Assembly: GCA_963281255.1 (NCBI GenBank)
Contig: OY725499.1
Span: 2,178,096-2,242,095, forward strand
Direction: 5' to 3'
Length of the DNA stretch: 64,000 nucleotides
Source: Aphrocallistes beatrix
Lineage: Eukaryota; Porifera; Hexactinellida; Sceptrulophora; Aphrocallistidae
Shown: positions 45,386-55,560 of the stretch, in pieces
Numbering within the stretch: position 1 is the stretch's first letter
Layout: each line of letters starts with the position of its first letter
Made by a program: the position numbers and the translations under genes
The notes under the pieces: model-generated
Database searches by the model: none
The model's input: only the letters and a program-made list of their open reading frames with translations
What the model was told of the DNA's origin: nothing

Positions 45386-45574
45386 TTACCGGTTATCAAG
45401 ACCAGGGCCTCTGAGAGAATCAGAGAGGCCCAGGCCACTGCTAGAATTTAGACTATAATTCCAATAAATGAAAACATGAGAAGAAGTGATAAATATCAAA
45501 CGATAATTCGCTGATGCTTCATCTAGTTGTTTTCTTCGTCTTTCGCTAGCACCACTTTCAAATTTCCTTTTCAT
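45386..45574 (-). pseudogene. Possible hAT/ZMYM-type transposase N-terminus
   Basis: The frame opens MKRKFESGASERRRKQLDEA, which resembles the conserved start of TTF/ZMYM-like hAT transposases (K-R-x-F-x-S-G-x-x-K-R-x-x). Nothing downstream matches: the frame continues into sequence resembling GGCCTCTGAGAGAATC-type repeat ends. At most a short relic. Confidence 0.25.
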
Positions 45575-45599
45575 ATCTAAGTATACACTGCCTGGACTA

Positions 45600-47122
45600 A
45601 ATTATTCATACTAAGCTATTTAGCGAGGAAAGGGCATTTAATCTGTAAGAGAGACACTTAATTTAACTTCGATTACTCCACATTCGAATTACTCACTTTA
45701 TAAACTTTCCACTCGTTTACTCTCCCATGTTAAACATTTTAAACTGTTCACCTCGTACCACCAATGCCACCATATACGTACATTGGTGACAACTCGTGAT
45801 ATATGCTATAAAGTAACAAATCCCGAAAATACCAAAGTTGAAGGAGAGTAATTATGTTAAATGTTTGTAAAGTGAATAATTTGAATGTAAAGGAAACGAA
45901 TTTTTGCTATATTGCTATATACATACGTTCATGCCAAGTTCATGCTAAAGTAAAAGTTCGTGCCATATTCATGTCAAAAGTCACAAAGTTCATGATTCAT
46001 GCCACAACTAAAAAGTTCATGAAAATAGTCAAATCTATGAACTTTGTTCATGCATAGCCTACTGTATATAAGGCCTGCCATCTACTTGGAAAATCTGGAC
46101 TAGGGATGCACTAGAGGACGATTATTATAATGAACCACAACTTTTAATGATGATTTTATCACTAGCTTAATCAATGAGAATACATTATGTGAAGTTGTTT
46201 CCCCCATATTCTCTATCACAAATATTTAACCTAGCCTCCATAATCCTTCTCTGCAGCAGATCACTTTCCATTTTAAGATGCAAGGACTCAGTAGAGACAT
46301 TTGACCGACGTTTCGATTCCCGTTCTCCATCCAAAGAATCCTGTTGAAGGGGATGCATATAAAACCAAAAGTGGGGACTGGAGCTAAACCATATTGCCTT
46401 TCATGGTGTCCTCTAATTGCTCTCGATATCTAAAATAAACGGACTCTGTTCTCTGGAGTAAAAGGAAGAATATTGCTTAACAAAGGAGACTCCTAGCTTG
46501 AAATATGAGATTGAGGAGAAAGAGAAGTACCTTGTCAGGAATTTGCAAGATCTAAAAGGTAAGTATATTTGCTTTCAATTAATACTAGCAAATTGTATTT
46601 GTTCCATCTGACAATTGTATCCGAATTATTATATTCTGGCAAATCTTAAAAACATCTCGGAGGATGTCATAGACAGCGAATGGGTCCTATCGCCAAGAGG
46701 CTGATACTTGAAAATAATTGTTTAAAATTTGTGAGAAAAATTCTGGGTTATATTCACATGAAGGTCGCTTGGCCATAGCAATATCAATACTGATAATTAT
46801 ATATGTATTTCAATGAAGCATTTACTTCAGTAAACACAGGGGGAGCTCCCCGACCTTCGGCGTCTATGATGTTTTCTCGTTTATCCTGAAATAGTCATTA
46901 TTATCTGTATATGTAGAGGGTGCGTCAAAAGCAACAAGGAATAATTTGTATTATTGAAAATTGTTCTACGAGAGATCTAATCTGCAAAGTAAAAGTTAAT
47001 TGTATCTCACAGCTTTCAATAAATAAGCGAAACATTTTAGTTCAGTTTAAATTCAGAAGATTATCTAGTAATAGTTTACTATGATCATGGCCGGCGCTAT
47101 CCAAACAATATTCTTCATAAGT
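45600..47122. other. Gene-free stretch
   Basis: Has repeated GTTCATGCCA-like motifs (45930-46050), an isolated foldback end CATAGCCTACTGTATATAAG (46055), a possible 35-codon coiled-coil exon followed by GTAAGT (46455-46560: LKYEIEEKEKYLVRNLQDLK), and a mariner-like end GGGTGCGTCAAAAGCAAC (46919). Confidence 0.35.
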
Positions 47123-47283
47123 TGTTGAAACTACTGACTGTAGGTATAATTATCAAAAGAGAAATACAAATAAGTATAGACACTAATAGGGAATGGCTAA
47201 ACATTCCGAGCTACGTTGACTAGTACCCACTAAGGTTAACCTATAAGGGTTGTTAACAAAGCTTCGTGAGCTCATCTATAACA
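47123..47283 (-). repeat. 3' LTR, 161 bp
   Basis: TGTTGAAACTACTGACTG...GCTCATCTATAACA in plus orientation, ending TG..CA as LTRs do. Matches 51215-51375 base for base as far as I can read. Confidence 0.93.
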
Positions 47284-47296
47284 TCACCTCCCTTTT
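47284..47296 (-). promoter_or_regulatory. Polypurine tract
   Basis: Minus strand AAAAGGGAGGTGA directly before the 3' LTR, the expected primer for plus-strand DNA synthesis. Confidence 0.8.
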
Positions 47297-47333
47297 AACA
47301 TCATTTCTGGTTTAGGTGAGGACGACGGCTGTA

Positions 47334-48257
47334 TTATTGACGTGGCATTCCGTCCCATTCTGTATAATCCGCTAGGTATTGGGGTGGTCTTGTTTCTCTC
47401 CTTGGATAACGTCTCTCCGGTACGAACTCGGTTTCTTCTATGTCTTCTAGACTATTCGGTTGCTCGTACTCCGCAGCTGCTGAGCTACTACTGGTCTCTA
47501 ATCCATTCGGGGTGTCCTCCTGGCTTACCATAGGACCTAATTGCTCTGGTTGGGCGTTTGGAACGGCGCCGGGTTCTGTTTCTTCTGTTGTAGCAGACGG
47601 CGGGTGAACTGTGGTCGTCGTTCCTTTAAACAACTTACAATGATCAAGGTGAACCCACTTGTCCCTGCGTGGTAGTCTTAATTTCACATCTGAGCCATTT
47701 CGATCGAGTACCTTATATGGTCCGTCGAATCTGGGGACTAGGGAGTCTTCTCTAGCTTGCCTTTTAAGGAAGACCAGATCACCAACTGCTGCTTTTGACT
47801 CAGATTTTCCTTCATTAAGTCTTCTCCTTGCTTTCTCCAGACTATTAAATGAGTTGTATTTAGCTATCTCGTTGAGTTCAGTTTGCTTGCGTCTTAGACT
47901 TTCTAGGTACTCGTTGTGTGAATTCATCTCGTCCTCTTGTAATTCATTACACCAAGCGTCGAGCGGGCTCAATGGCTCTCGGCCATACGTCAACATATGG
48001 GGGGAGATTCGTGTCGTGTTGTTCACCATGCTATTGCAATGGAAGGATACCTCTGCGAGTAACGAGGGCCATGAACCTCGATCCAGATGTCGGTCTTGTT
48101 GTAAGCAACGAATAACCTGCTTGACCATGCCTATATTTCTCTCGGACATCCCGTCCGACTGAGGTCTGTAGGGCGTCGTTCTTCTCTTATTCACTCCGAG
48201 TGCTCGGCAGAAACTCCGAAATGTTTCCCCGTCAACGTTTGACCCTTGATCGCTCAA
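47334..48257 (-). pseudogene. Integrase C-terminal half of the gypsy element
   Basis: 307 open codons. Starts inside the core at the second catalytic Asp (LSDQGSNVDGE), continues through the Glu region SDGMSERNIGMVKQVI, a GPY-type chromatin/C-terminal module (VPRFDGPYKVL...LHLDHCKLFKG-like) and an acidic, Pro-rich tail (ETEPGAVPNAQPEQLG...). There is no natural start: the frame originally was part of the 985-codon frame and has been split by a deletion near 48320. Overlaps it by 26 bases. Confidence 0.85.
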
Positions 48258-51189
48258 TATTACTTTGGGGACCCCGTGTCCCCTGTAAATCCAGCTGTGC
48301 TCGAAAGCTTCGACGATTCGTTATAATTTCGTCATCCAACTGTCCTTTAGCGATTCTGTCTGGTAAGTCTTGAACTTCTTCTGCCAAGTAAATCTTGTCT
48401 TCGAATGTATCCTCGGAATTCACTTCCTCGTCAAAACTAGCGGTTTGGTTCCGACTAAGATAGTCCGCTACGCAATTTTCTTTTCCCGGACGTACCTCAA
48501 TTTCTAGTGGCAATCCTTGAAGCTCCATTAACCACCTTGCAAAAGTTGGTTTTGGGTCCTTCTGTGCTTGTAGCCACTTCAGGGGTGAGTGATCCGTATG
48601 TACGACTACTCGTTCTGCGCCTTTTAGATATACGCTCCATTTTCGGGTTGCGGCTATAGCAGCCCATGTCTCTAATTGGCCTGCGGAATAGTTTCTCTGG
48701 CTACTGCTGAGTGCTGATGAGAAATATTCGATAGGTCTCACCTTATTAGTAATCTTGTCCATCTGTCCTAGTACAGCCCCGACCCCAGTACCTGAAGCGT
48801 CAGCTTCTATATGAAAGGCCTCCTTCCAGTCTGGGTAGGCGAGTGTGACCGGGTCTTTTGACAATTCATGGCGTAGCTGCTGGAAAGATCCTTCGCACTT
48901 TGCGTTCCAAACCCAGGCTGCTCCTTTTCGAGTGAGTCTGTACAAAGGTTCTGCTATACTCGCGAGGTCCCGAATATAGCACCGGTAATAGTTCACCGTT
49001 CCAAGAAATCTTTGCAGCTGGGTGACTGTCTGAGGTCGTGTAAAGCTTTGTATCCGTTCGGTGTAGCTTTTCAATGGGCGTCTACCTGCCGAGGTTATCC
49101 AATGACCCAGAAATTCCACTGAATCGTAGCCTAATCGACACTTATCCCTCCTTAGTTGAAGTCCCGCTTTGTCCAGGCGCTCCAAGACCCGGGTAAGGTG
49201 TTCTAGGTGTTCGGCGAATGTTTGAGAATAAATCAATATATCGTCTACGTAGCTCTCAGCATTGGTGACTCCGTCTAACGCTTGGTCCATTAATCTTTGG
49301 AAAGTGGCCTGGCTGTTGCAGAGTCCGAATGGCATAGCTAACATTTCAAACAAGCCCCGAGGGGTGTGGAACGCTGTCTTTTCTACATCGCAAGGTCGGA
49401 TGGGAATTGTCCAATACGCGGAAGCTATGTCTAGCTTCGAGAAGTAGCGACTTCCCTGAAGCTTGTCGAATATACTCTGTGGGTTGGGTAAACTATATTC
49501 GTCGCGTTTGGTTACTTTGTTTAAGCGTCGGTAATCTACGGCAAACCGTAAGCTTCCATCTTTCTTTTTCACTAATACCACATCCGAGGCCCAGGGTGAT
49601 GAGCTAGGTCTGATTATCGGTGGGTGTGCCCCAAGCATTTCTCCTAGTTGTCTGTTTATTTCTTCCTCCCACTTTGGGGGTACCCTTCTTGGCCGACTCT
49701 TTTGGGGTAACGCGTCCCCAGTAATGATGGCGTGCTTGGTAGGAAGCTTTGTACGCGAAGGTTTCCTGTGATTCGGCGCAAATAAGCTGTCAAATTGCTC
49801 CACTAGTTCTTCCATTCTAACACGATCTCTGTTGGCTAACTTCCTACTCACAATAGGGGGGTGCGTCCCTTTCTCGGTCGTCTCCAGCTCCTCGTCCTGT
49901 TTTGCTACCTGAGCCCGGGCTAGTGGGGTGGCTCCGTACACTGCTGTTTCATAGGGTTCCCAGACCTCTCCAATTTTGATCCGACTCTGTTTGAAATCAA
50001 ACGAGACAGTCCCCAGATGTCGCATGAACTGGCGACCGAGCAGGACTGTTGGTTCTTCCGAGTCTAACACCTGTAGTTTCTGTAGGAGAGGTTTGTGGGA
50101 TCCCACCTTGATCTCTGCCATTATGTGTCCTAGGACTCTAACAGGACTGTTGCATAGGCCGTATACTTTGCTGGGTTCGGGTTTAATCATTCGGGTCAGC
50201 TTTAGACGCTCTACTGTGGCTCTATCTATCACACAAGGAGTTGCGCCTGTATCCAGCATTGCCTTTACTTTTTGACCTTGGACACGTATGTTCAGTGTGA
50301 CAGCGTCCTCAAAAGTTGTCACTTGGTATACTTCTCTATTACTTGGCGTTGCTTTTCTAGTGTCGGCTAGTCCACCTTTGGCTTGACAATATTTAGCACT
50401 ATGCCCGCTTTGCTTACAGATTGTGCACTTCTTGAATGGACATGAGCCTACGAAGTGACCGAGTTGGCCGCAGCCGAAGCAATTTCTTTCTGCGGGAGCC
50501 GGTCTCTTTTCTCGGCGGGGTTTGCTTTGCTGTCTGTGGACCACACCGACGATACCATCTTCGTCGCTGCTGTCTTCGGTAATGGGGGCTCCCTTATCTT
50601 GCACCTTGTCCACTGACCTAGTAACCCACACTTTTTCTGTACTTGCGCCGCGCCATCCTCTGTCGAGAGGGATTCCTTTGCTGTTTAGTACCTGCCGCAT
50701 TTCCGTACCCATCTTCACTGCCCCGTCTTCAGAGAGATCAGCGGCTTGTTGGCTTACCCACTCTTTCAGCTTGGGAAGTACCTCTTGGGGTAGATGTGTT
50801 AGCATAAACCGACATCCTTGTTTGGGCGTGAGTTGAGCTCGAATTGCTTCTTCCAAATATCTGGCGAAGAAGTCGGTAACACACTCCCCAGGTGGCCATG
50901 TCATTAGTCTGAATTTCTCGGTGGCCGCAAATTCGTCCGTTTTAGGGTCCAATCGTTCGACAAGGTAGGTGAAGGCGGCGTCCAGCGAATCTAAGCCTAG
51001 AGTCCCCAGTACCACTTTGCATTCCATTTTGCCACGGTTGACGTAGGCCGGCAGGAGGCGGATCGCGGCCTTTTGCCCTCCTTCCCCCAGCACCAATGTC
51101 GAAACCGCAGCTTCAAAGAACGGTCGCCACGCACTGATAGATTGCCCTTGCTGTAGAGGAGGGATTCCAATGTTGATCGGCAACGCCAT
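48232..51189 (-). CDS. Gypsy Gag-Pol: capsid, two zinc knuckles, protease, RT, RNase H
   Basis: 985 residues from the ATG 26 bases inside the 5' LTR boundary. Gag-like region 1-190; two zinc knuckles at about 237-272 (CFGCGQLGHFVGSC and CTICKQSGHSAKYC); aspartic protease with DTGA (Asp313); reverse transcriptase about 480-720 with VDYRRLN and YVDD (647-650); RNase H about 770-900 (HIEADASGTGVGAVL, HTDHSPLKW). Gag and Pol are one continuous frame, with no frameshift site. The last 40 residues lead into integrase but are cut by a deletion of roughly 360 bases (by comparison with the relic at 12123-13048). The enzymes needed for reverse transcription look intact. Confidence 0.92.
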   Translation of the reverse strand: MALPINIGIPPLQQGQSISAWRPFFEAAVSTLVLGEGGQKAAIRLLPAYVNRGKMECKVVLGTLGLDSLDAAFTYLVERLDPKTDEFAATEKFRLMTWPPGECVTDFFARYLEEAIRAQLTPKQGCRFMLTHLPQEVLPKLKEWVSQQAADLSEDGAVKMGTEMRQVLNSKGIPLDRGWRGASTEKVWVTRSVDKVQDKGAPITEDSSDEDGIVGVVHRQQSKPRREKRPAPAERNCFGCGQLGHFVGSCPFKKCTICKQSGHSAKYCQAKGGLADTRKATPSNREVYQVTTFEDAVTLNIRVQGQKVKAMLDTGATPCVIDRATVERLKLTRMIKPEPSKVYGLCNSPVRVLGHIMAEIKVGSHKPLLQKLQVLDSEEPTVLLGRQFMRHLGTVSFDFKQSRIKIGEVWEPYETAVYGATPLARAQVAKQDEELETTEKGTHPPIVSRKLANRDRVRMEELVEQFDSLFAPNHRKPSRTKLPTKHAIITGDALPQKSRPRRVPPKWEEEINRQLGEMLGAHPPIIRPSSSPWASDVVLVKKKDGSLRFAVDYRRLNKVTKRDEYSLPNPQSIFDKLQGSRYFSKLDIASAYWTIPIRPCDVEKTAFHTPRGLFEMLAMPFGLCNSQATFQRLMDQALDGVTNAESYVDDILIYSQTFAEHLEHLTRVLERLDKAGLQLRRDKCRLGYDSVEFLGHWITSAGRRPLKSYTERIQSFTRPQTVTQLQRFLGTVNYYRCYIRDLASIAEPLYRLTRKGAAWVWNAKCEGSFQQLRHELSKDPVTLAYPDWKEAFHIEADASGTGVGAVLGQMDKITNKVRPIEYFSSALSSSQRNYSAGQLETWAAIAATRKWSVYLKGAERVVVHTDHSPLKWLQAQKDPKPTFARWLMELQGLPLEIEVRPGKENCVADYLSRNQTASFDEEVNSEDTFEDKIYLAEEVQDLPDRIAKGQLDDEIITNRRSFRAQLDLQGTRGPQSNIERSRVKR

Positions 51190-51214
51190 TTAGGTCTGAT
51201 AGTATTTGTATTTA

Positions 51215-51375
51215 TGTTGAAACTACTGACTGTAGGTATAATTATCAAAAGAGAAATACAAATAAGTATAGACACTAATAGGGAATGGCTAAACATTCCG
51301 AGCTACGTTGACTAGTACCCACTAAGGTTAACCTATAAGGGTTGTTAACAAAGCTTCGTGAGCTCATCTATAACA
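51215..51375 (-). repeat. 5' LTR, 161 bp
   Basis: Right-hand repeat of the pair; contains the element's promoter by position. No TATA-like box stands out in this short LTR. Confidence 0.93.
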
Positions 51376-51417
51376 AAGTCATGAAAATTATATCTAAGGA
51401 AGTTCTTCGGTCTAAAT

Positions 51418-51689
51418 CAGGGTTGCCGTGGGAACAGGAATCCCCATGGGGATCGTCATTCACACAGGGTCCTAAGGAGATTCCCACAGGGTCCTAAGGA
51501 GATTCCCACAGGGTCCTACGGGCATTCCCATAGGATTGCTGTAGGGATCTCAATGGGGATTCCCACAGGGTCCTATAGGAATCCTCATGGGGATTCCCAC
51601 AGGATTCCTATGGGAATCCCCATGGGGATCCCACAATAATTATATGGGGATGGAATGGGAATGGGAATTTCATTCCCACGGCAACCCTG
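51418..51689. mobile_element. hAT-like MITE, GGGAATCC-rich
   Basis: Termini CAGGGTTGCCGTGGGAAC and TTCCCACGGCAACCCTG, with an imperfect 8-bp duplication (GTCTAAAT/GTATACAT). Interior: tandem GGGTCCTA(A/C)GGAGATTCCCACA units. Same end family as 22646-22930, different internal repeat. Confidence 0.75.
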
Positions 51690-51997
51690 GTATACATGCA
51701 TTTGTATCAATACAGCAAAGACCCTGGCGGAAAAATAGTTCCATCACAGTAACTCAGGGTTGGGGTCAATTACAATTATAATTGTATAATTAGAAATTAA
51801 TTACAATTACACTGTAATTGTAATTGAAAATTTTATTTGTATGGGAAAGAATCAAGTGTTGAAATATATTTTTGTCCGGTTGGTGTATACGTAATCAAAA
51901 CGTACTGGGTTTACACTAAATGTTGAAAATACAGTTACTGTTATAGGTAACAACACTACAAACACTACTTAATCCAAATATTGTAAAATAAAACATA
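51690..51997. other. No gene recognised
   Basis: Contains an ATTACAATTACAATT-type simple run (51768-51832) and a Tc1-like end (TTTTTGTCCGGTTGGTG then TA, 51870-51890). Confidence 0.4.
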
Positions 51998-52493
51998 CAA
52001 GCGCGCTTCGCTTCGCTTGCTTGCGCTGCGCGGCTGGCAGACACTTTGTGTCCGCCGGAGGCTCCCTTCGGTCGCCTGGAGTCACATTGGTTAATTATAA
52101 GGGAGATATCATCTCTAAATATGTCTGTCCTACTGTTATAATCGATATCACTCGAAAAATCACCAAATTTGTCAATTTTAAATTTTTGATGAGTAATGAT
52201 GACGTCATAGCAAAGTGATGAGTCATCATTTTTTGATGATAGTTGCATCATATGTGAGACGTGTTAGTATACAGATTCTATTAAAATTTCAGCCTTCTAT
52301 CTCCTATAATGGAGCTATGCTCGAATAACTCTGTTGCTTAACTTTTAAAAAATGTGACAATGACGTCATAATTCCATGATGAGTCGAGATTTTCATCTGA
52401 GCTCAGAACTTACTGGAGCCATAGCCAAAAGACTTCCACATGCCAAAAATCAGCTTTCTGTGCCTGACAGTTTCTTCAATCAATTCGTTACAG

Positions 52494-52533
<40 letters not shown>

Positions 52534-52563
52534 GTTAGAACAAATTTGCGAAATCAACAATTA

Positions 52564-53101
52564 CAAGCGCGCTTCGCTTGCTTGCGCTGCGCGGCTGGCG
52601 GACACTTCGTGTCCGCCGGAGGCTCCCTTCGGGTCGCCTGGAGGTGACATTGGTTAATTATAAGGGAGATATCATCTCTAAATATGTCCATCTTAGTTTT
52701 AAAATCGATATCTCACGAAAAAACACCAAATTTGTCAATTTTTTAAAATTTTGATGAGTAATGATGACGTCATAGCGAAGTGATGAGTCATCATTTTTTG
52801 ATGCTAGTTGTATCATATGTGAGACGTGTTAGTATACATATTCTATTAAAATTTCAGCCTGCTATCTCTTATAATGGCTGAGTTATGCCCGAATAACTGT
52901 GTTGCTTAACTTTTAAAAATGTGACAATGACGTCATAATTCCATGATGAGTCGACATTTTGCTCTGAGCTCAGAACTTACTGGAGCCATAGCCAAAAAAC
53001 TCCTACATGCCAAAAATCAGCTTTCTGGGACTGGCAGTTTCTTCAATCAATTCGTTACAGATATATATATATATACAATAATCGAGTTTTAATAGTAAGG
53101 A
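52564..53101 (-). mobile_element. Helitron, subfamily 1, innermost, complete
   Basis: 538 bp, between A (52563) and T (53102). Removing it restores CAACAATTA + TGCATAATTG, which is exactly the sequence at the element's other end (inverted, about 53915-53935). This gives a direct pre-insertion reference and shows precise A|T insertion without duplication. Confidence 0.92.
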
Positions 53102-53935
53102 TGCATAATTGTTCATTTTACAACAATTATGCATAATTGTTTGTCTAATACGACAATTATGAATAATTGTTGTGAAATGAACAGTTTTACATAATTGTTT
53201 AAAATGAAAGGAACAATTATGCAAAATTGTTAATGGTACTGTCACAAAAATTTTGATCCAGGGGACCAATTTTTTTCATGGAAAATTGGTCCTATGCTGA
53301 AAGTTTTGATCCTGTATGGACAAATTTTCCATGGAATATTGGTCCGGGGAACCATTTTTTTCACAGTTAACCCGATTTCTCCAATTGAGGATGTATGTAT
53401 TGTATCAAAAAATTAGATAAGCTAAACATGTAGTATATCTAATTAGATGATGGTCAATGAGAAACTCAGAATACACATTCTGTTGATTTTCGATATTACT
53501 GGTAACATCTTCACCCAGAGGTTCTGGGTCTAAATGAATTTTAACCCCTAGCATTTAGACCTGAATCTTCCTATAAGGATTTATAAAATAATTTGAAGAG
53601 ACTTGGTTGGTAGGGCAGTTTTCATTCATTTTGTGGAATGTATTCGACGAACACACACACTGTCCTAGGACTGATAATAAACTAGAGGGATGGCATAATA
53701 AATTAAAAAGAATGGCTCGAAAGGTGCAGTAAGTATCTACGAAATTGTAAAATATGCATAATTGTCGCATTAGATGAACAATTTTGCATAATTGTCGCAT
53801 TAGATGAACAATTATGCACAATTGTTCTGAAATGAACAATTATGCATAATTGTCGTATTAAATGAACAATTATGTATAATTGTTGCGAAATGAACAATTA
53901 TGCATAATTGTCGACAATTATGCATAATTGTTGAT
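53102..53935. repeat. Arrays of ACAATTATGCATAATTGT palindromes
   Basis: Perfect or near-perfect 18-base palindromes repeat at about 33-base spacing at 53102-53230 and 53755-53935, linked by CGCATTAGATGA or GAAATGA. 53230-53750 between them is unidentified, with ATTGGTCC/GGACCAAT pairs. Confidence 0.75.
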
Positions 53936-54013
53936 TTCGCAAATTTGTCCTAACATATACATATATATACACACACACACAAACAAACAATAATCGAGTT
54001 TTAATAGTAAGGA

Positions 54014-55560
54014 TAATTAATTATTATCATGAACCCTGTCTATTTTGTGAGACCTTGGATGGTGAGGAGGCCCCTTTGGAGTTGGAGGCCCGGGCCAAAT
54101 GGCCCTGCTGGCCCCCCCTCTCACAGGGCCTGCTCAAGACTATGACTCATTTGATATTTAGTGTTTCGAGCCAAGTAGGAATTTGCGGAAAAATTTTGAA
54201 TAACGTTACATTCTGAAAGATTTCTACATGGGACTGTTGCATGAGATTAAAACCCGCGTGGGATTTTGACCCATTAGTCACTTTATCAGTAAGAATACGT
54301 AATATTTCGTGGGTAACTAATTAATAACTATATAATTATCTTCATGTCACAACCTTCATACAACATTGTCTCTTTTTACAGGAATCCCATTAATTAATCA
54401 GAAACATTAGAACTAATACTAATAAATACGTACCTGTAACTTTTTGGTTTTGGTTCTCTATATACTGTTATAATTGATACATAAATAAAGGGCGCTGGAA
54501 AAATTGAACGCCTTAAGTGGATGGTAAGTGAAAATGTTAAGATTGAGAAACACTGAAGTAGAATTTAAATTCTACACTTCAACAAACAACAACAATATTT
54601 TCTCTTTCTTTGTTTTGATGGATAACTAAGAATCTGATTCTGAAGAGGTAGAAATTATTGATTCCGAGGATATCATAGGAACTACCCGAATTATACGAAG
54701 ATGAGCTAATCCTTTTCTTTGCGCTTTCCGATAAAGCTGAATTTACGCCAAATGATTTGAGAGGTGGACCAAACTCAGATGATATCGTCAAACAAATACC
54801 TGACCATATTTAAGCTCTTCACACTGCTTGCTTGTACTGGAGAAAGAATCGAAAATCGACTGATCTAATCCTTCAAATCATTCGAGAAGCTGTGACACTT
54901 ATCAAACCTCAAATAAGTGGCGATCGTAAATTGATTCGAACCTTTGTTCAGAAGAGGCTGACAGAGCCATTCACTTAAGGTGAGTACTATTAACCATACG
55001 TAAATATCTAAATTCTTATCAGATCAATTTTTATAAAATAAAATGGGGTTTATCTATTAAATAGCAAGGCAGTTTTTCTAGATTTTTTATTTTAAAAGTG
55101 AAAACTTGTTGCTGAACATTTAATCAAGATTAGGAACTGTTATTACCTTGTTAATAAGCGAATCTTGCTAATACAATCAAAACCAACTTTTCTTTAAACT
55201 GGGTTTCTCTTACAATTTCTTACTATTATGGTATAAAAAATCTAGCTCTATCAATGTGTAAGCATTTTTTCTTTACTGTTTGAACTTGTAAAGAAAGACG
55301 TAGTAAGAAAAAAACGGTTTCGACTGTAATTAAAAGCGTTTATATAACCTTACCCAACTTAGTTTTATGTTTGGGTTAGTGTCTTGTAATTTTTTCTAAA
55401 ATAAAATGATAATTAAGATATACACAGATTTGCAATGCAATATTTGTTCTTCAAATGTCTTGTTACTTAAACGACCTCATTCAAATCACATCGAATCATT
55501 TCAAATAGTTGATAGGATTCAAATTGATTTAACACAAGTTGTTTTGGAAACCATGAAGAA
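54014..55560. other. No certain gene; possible retroelement leader
   Basis: 54830-54975 has an open stretch ending TEPFT then TAA and GGTGAGTACT, which could be an exon with a donor site but matches nothing I know. The rest is AT-rich. The GC-rich patch 54060-54120 (GGAGGCCCGGGCC) looks like a MITE end. Confidence 0.35.

Larger units (their letters stand above)
47123..51375 (-). mobile_element. Ty3/gypsy LTR retrotransposon, recent, internally deleted
   Basis: 4253 bp, minus orientation, two 161-bp LTRs that I read as identical, and a 4-bp target duplication AAGT (47119-47122 and 51376-51379). A polypurine tract lies next to the 3' LTR. Gag, protease, RT and RNase H are in one frame. Integrase has lost its zinc-binding domain and the first part of its core, with a frame change, so the copy cannot integrate by itself. 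I see no obvious tRNA-type primer-binding site (TGG...) after the 5' LTR. Confidence 0.93.
52533..53955. mobile_element. Inverted-repeat element TGTTAGRACAAATTTGCG, holding a second Helitron
   Basis: Left end TGTTAGAACAAATTTGCG continuing AAATCAACAATTA; right end is the inverse with one change. TA lies at both sides. The interior consists largely of ACAATTATGCATAATTGT palindromes. A complete Helitron sits 31 bases inside the left end. Confidence 0.78.
51998..54013 (-). mobile_element. Helitron, subfamily 1, outermost element of a nest
   Basis: Plus-strand left edge CAAGCGCGCTTCGCTTCGC after A (51997); right edge ...CGAGTTTTAATAGTAAGGA before T (54014). Its own sequence is 51998-52532 plus 53956-54013; the middle is the inserted element 52533-53955, which landed in the (TA)n tract. 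Confidence 0.82.

Noticed and set aside
47659-48162. 167-codon plus-strand ORF
   Set aside because: Antisense to the gypsy integrase.
54579-54791. 70-codon Ser-rich minus-strand ORF
   Set aside because: The opposite strand shows an equally open acidic frame; no motif, start context or splice support for either.
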